A stretch of DNA of 32,226 nucleotides from JBAZDV01 sp041669745 (GTDB lineage: Archaea; Thermoplasmatota; Thermoplasmata; Methanomassiliicoccales; Methanomethylophilaceae): positions 1 to 32,226 of the forward strand of contig JBAYAO010000008.1 in NCBI GenBank assembly GCA_041669745.1, written 5' to 3'. A model generated the notes under the pieces. It was not told where the DNA came from, searched no databases, and saw nothing but the letters and a program-made list of their open reading frames with translations. Shown here in pieces: positions 31,315 to 32,226 of the stretch (its first letter is position 1; each line of letters starts with the position of its first letter). A program made the position numbers and the translations under genes.

Positions 31315-31485
31315 TCAGTTCTTCAGATCAGCCCTTCTGGCTTCATATTCCCTCAAGGCAGCGACGATGTATTCGGACCTGTTTCGGTGCTCCTTGTACT
31401 TATCTATATCATAGTCCATGAATTGGATTAATCCTTCCGGACATTTGAAGTTGATTTGATTCATGGATCTAACTTTCATACTCAT
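31315..31485 (-). CDS. Small ribbon-helix-helix (CopG/Arc-like) DNA-binding protein, 56 residues
   Basis: A short minus-strand frame from the ATG at 31485 to the TGA at 31315-31317 encodes 56 residues. The layout is that of a ribbon-helix-helix repressor: a strand (Q-I-N-F-K-C-P), a first helix (G-L-I-Q-F-M-D-Y-D-I-D-K-Y), a turn with N-R-S-E, and a second helix (Y-I-V-A-A-L-R-E-Y-E-A-R-R). Such proteins dimerise, insert the strand in the major groove of palindromic DNA and often control their own promoter; many are antitoxins or plasmid copy regulators. ATGs at 31479 and 31464 are alternative starts. A perfect palindrome lies 37 bases upstream and is its likely operator. No toxin gene is evident. 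Confidence 0.75.
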   Translation of the reverse strand: MSMKVRSMNQINFKCPEGLIQFMDYDIDKYKEHRNRSEYIVAALREYEARRADLKN

Positions 31486-31515
31486 CCTAGTATAATCGAA
31501 TTTGACTTTAACCGT

Positions 31516-31523
31516 TTATATAA
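31516..31523 (-). promoter_or_regulatory. TATA box of the ribbon-helix-helix gene
   Basis: TTATATAA is symmetric. Read leftward it predicts a start near 31493, just before the ATG at 31485. It overlaps the left arm of the palindrome by two bases, so a bound repressor would block the basal factors. Confidence 0.5.
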
Positions 31524-31542
31524 CGAAGGAATCACCTTCGTT
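31522..31542. promoter_or_regulatory. Perfect palindrome between divergent TATA boxes, likely operator
   Basis: AACGAAGG-AATCA-CCTTCGTT has perfect 8-base arms around 5 bases. It lies exactly between a leftward TATA box (31516-31523) and a rightward one (31546-31554). The adjacent ribbon-helix-helix gene is the obvious candidate to bind it and to control both directions. Confidence 0.6.
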
Positions 31543-31545
31543 TGA

Positions 31546-31554
31546 TTTATATAC
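31546..31554 (+). promoter_or_regulatory. Rightward TATA box into the structured region
   Basis: TTTATATAC is a near-consensus box A. A start about 26 bases downstream, near 31576, would begin transcription at the structured, protein-poor segment. Confidence 0.5.
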
Positions 31555-31575
31555 TGAGAACTCGTAGGTGTGATG

Positions 31576-31870
31576 TTATGGCACTTTTGATTTTCAAGTT
31601 ATGGATGTCAAATAAAGGGCCTGGAATAAGGGGGTCCAGTCCGCAATAAGGATTGAGTAGGACTGGACGGTTTCAACAGGACGACAGAAGGTGGTGCTTC
31701 TGCCGGAGACCGCAGACATGCAGACTTCGAAAACTTGACCATGTCGTGTCCTCGGGATTATCGTGTACGCCGTAGGTCGATACGTTCGGTTGGTTCACAT
31801 AGGTGAACTTGGTGGTATGTTTCCTGTCCATGCCACATCCCTAAGCACATGGCACGGTATTGGAACCTCG
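31576..31870. ncRNA. Candidate structured non-coding RNA, strand unresolved
   Basis: About 300 bases without a protein gene contain several strong stems. These are GTCCAGTCC (31634-31642) with GGACTGGAC (31660-31668); AGGACGAC (31678-31685) with GTCGTGTCCT (31743-31752), closing over the smaller CAGAAG/CTTCTG hairpin (31685-31702); GTTCAC/GTGAAC (31793-31808); and TGCCA/TGGCA (31831-31854). Box A sequences face in from both sides (31546 plus, 31877-31886 minus), so the strand is open. A G-U pair extending the fourth stem on the plus strand slightly favours that strand. The conserved elements of SRP RNA and RNase P RNA are not seen. Confidence 0.3.
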
Positions 31871-32087
31871 TTCTAAGATATATAAAGTGTACCCAAAACG
31901 AAAACCGTCCGGGACAGGCACATTTCAATCATCCTGTCATCGAATTCGATCAATCAGACCTTGGATCCTGTTGTTTGCACCATAATAACGAAACCTTCTG
32001 ATGATAAGAATAACAGAATCCCTCATTCGATACGGACAATACGGAAGGCCCTTCGGAAAGAACGGAAACACATGAGATATGGGATGG

Positions 32088-32172
32088 TGCCGAAGACCGG
32101 ATTCGAACCGGTGAACTTCTACAAGAACAGATCTTGAGTCTGTCGCCTTTAACCAGGCTTGGCTACTTCGGC
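32088..32172 (-). tRNA. tRNA-Leu, anticodon CAA
   Basis: The minus strand folds as a class II tRNA of 85 bases. The acceptor stem is GCCGAAG with CTTCGGC, followed by a D-arm (GCC/GGC). The anticodon stem ACAGA/TCTGT has loop CTCAAGA, giving anticodon CAA (reads UUG, leucine). A 14-base variable arm with a small stem and the T-arm ACCGG-TTCGAAT-CCGGT complete it. The discriminator is A, as expected for leucine, and CCA follows in the DNA (32085-32087). A TATA-like box lies about 30 bases upstream. No intron is present. Confidence 0.95.
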
Positions 32173-32199
32173 TTGTTGTCTTCCGTAAACACAGGGGGA

Positions 32200-32207
32200 T
32201 AATAAAA
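32200..32207 (-). promoter_or_regulatory. TATA-like box of tRNA-Leu
   Basis: The minus strand reads TTTTATTA, centred about 31 bases before the first base of the tRNA. This is normal archaeal promoter spacing. Confidence 0.5.
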
Positions 32208-32226
32208 CTTATTGATGCTTTTTCCT

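Larger units (their letters stand above)
31486..32087. other. Gene-poor region between the regulator and tRNA-Leu
   Basis: These 602 bases hold a palindromic operator (31522-31542), two opposed TATA boxes, a run of strong potential RNA stems (31576-31870) and another TATA-like sequence on the minus strand at 31877-31886. Around 31912-31937 a GACAGG/CCTGTC hairpin is present. From 31940 to 32087 I see no feature beyond the tail of the tRNA-Leu transcript. Confidence 0.6.

Noticed and set aside
31576..31870. SRP RNA or RNase P RNA in the structured segment
   Set aside because: The conserved SRP helix 8 sequence and the conserved RNase P core segments are absent on both strands.
31993..32010. 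Second box C candidate (CTGATGA near 31998)
   Set aside because: No D box at suitable distance.
32085..32172. Attachment site of an integrated element at tRNA-Leu
   Set aside because: I found no second copy of the tRNA 3' end in the window and no integrase gene.
30803..32226. CRISPR array
   Set aside because: No regularly spaced direct repeat is present; the hairpins here are all different.

Overview
The window looks like a piece of a methanogenic archaeon's chromosome, most likely from the Thermoplasmatota side (Methanomassiliicoccales-like). The archaeal evidence is strong: family-D DNA polymerase large subunit, RNA polymerase subunit D next to S11/S4/S13, L10e, an archaeal RNase P protein, Dph2, mevalonate kinase, geranylgeranyl reductase and a tetraether-lipid-synthase-type radical SAM enzyme. 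The methanogen call rests mainly on MtxX (methanogenesis marker protein 4). The order-level placement is inference. Genes are tightly packed, often overlapping by 1-17 bases. Many first genes have a TATA box about 25-30 bases before the start codon, which suggests leaderless mRNAs.

Layout, left to right. 1-1504 (minus): incomplete ion-translocating subunit of the HyfB/complex-I antiporter type. 1613-2011 (minus): VOC-fold protein. 2097-3247 (plus): Mrp/NBP35 Fe-S carrier plus a NifX-like protein. 7309 down to 3248 (minus): one compact run of L10e, dph2, mtxX, queD, queC and queE, combining ribosome, EF-2 diphthamide and archaeosine-precursor functions. 7577-8596 (plus): orphan protein. 8662-10547 (plus): rnp4, a YhbY-type RNA-binding protein and serS. 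12254 down to 10544 (minus): small membrane protein, small soluble protein and an HD-domain protein. 12467-15069 (plus): aminotransferase, helical orphan and mevalonate kinase. 18107 down to 15110 (minus): tes, a 56-residue 2[4Fe-4S] ferredoxin and geranylgeranyl reductase. 18257-26762 (plus): a 1352-residue exported protein with a lamin-tail-like domain, a NOG1-type GTPase and PolD large subunit. 29182 down to 26822 (minus): rps13, rps4, rps11, rpoD. 30802 down to 29355 (minus): pdxS and pdxT, the PLP synthase.

The last 1.4 kb (30803-32226) differs from the rest. It has no open frame of 60 codons and holds a 56-residue ribbon-helix-helix regulator, a perfect palindrome between two divergent TATA boxes, a tRNA-like mini-structure, a roughly 300-base stretch of strong stems that could be an undescribed structured RNA, and tRNA-Leu(CAA) with encoded CCA. 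It is the best place to look for something new.

Functional themes are archaeal membrane lipids (mvk, ggr, ferredoxin, tes), translation and tRNA maturation (r-proteins, rnp4, serS, dph2, queDCE, NOG1), replication and transcription (polC, rpoD), and cofactors (Mrp/NifX Fe-S, pdxST). No insertion sequence, transposase, prophage gene or CRISPR array was seen.
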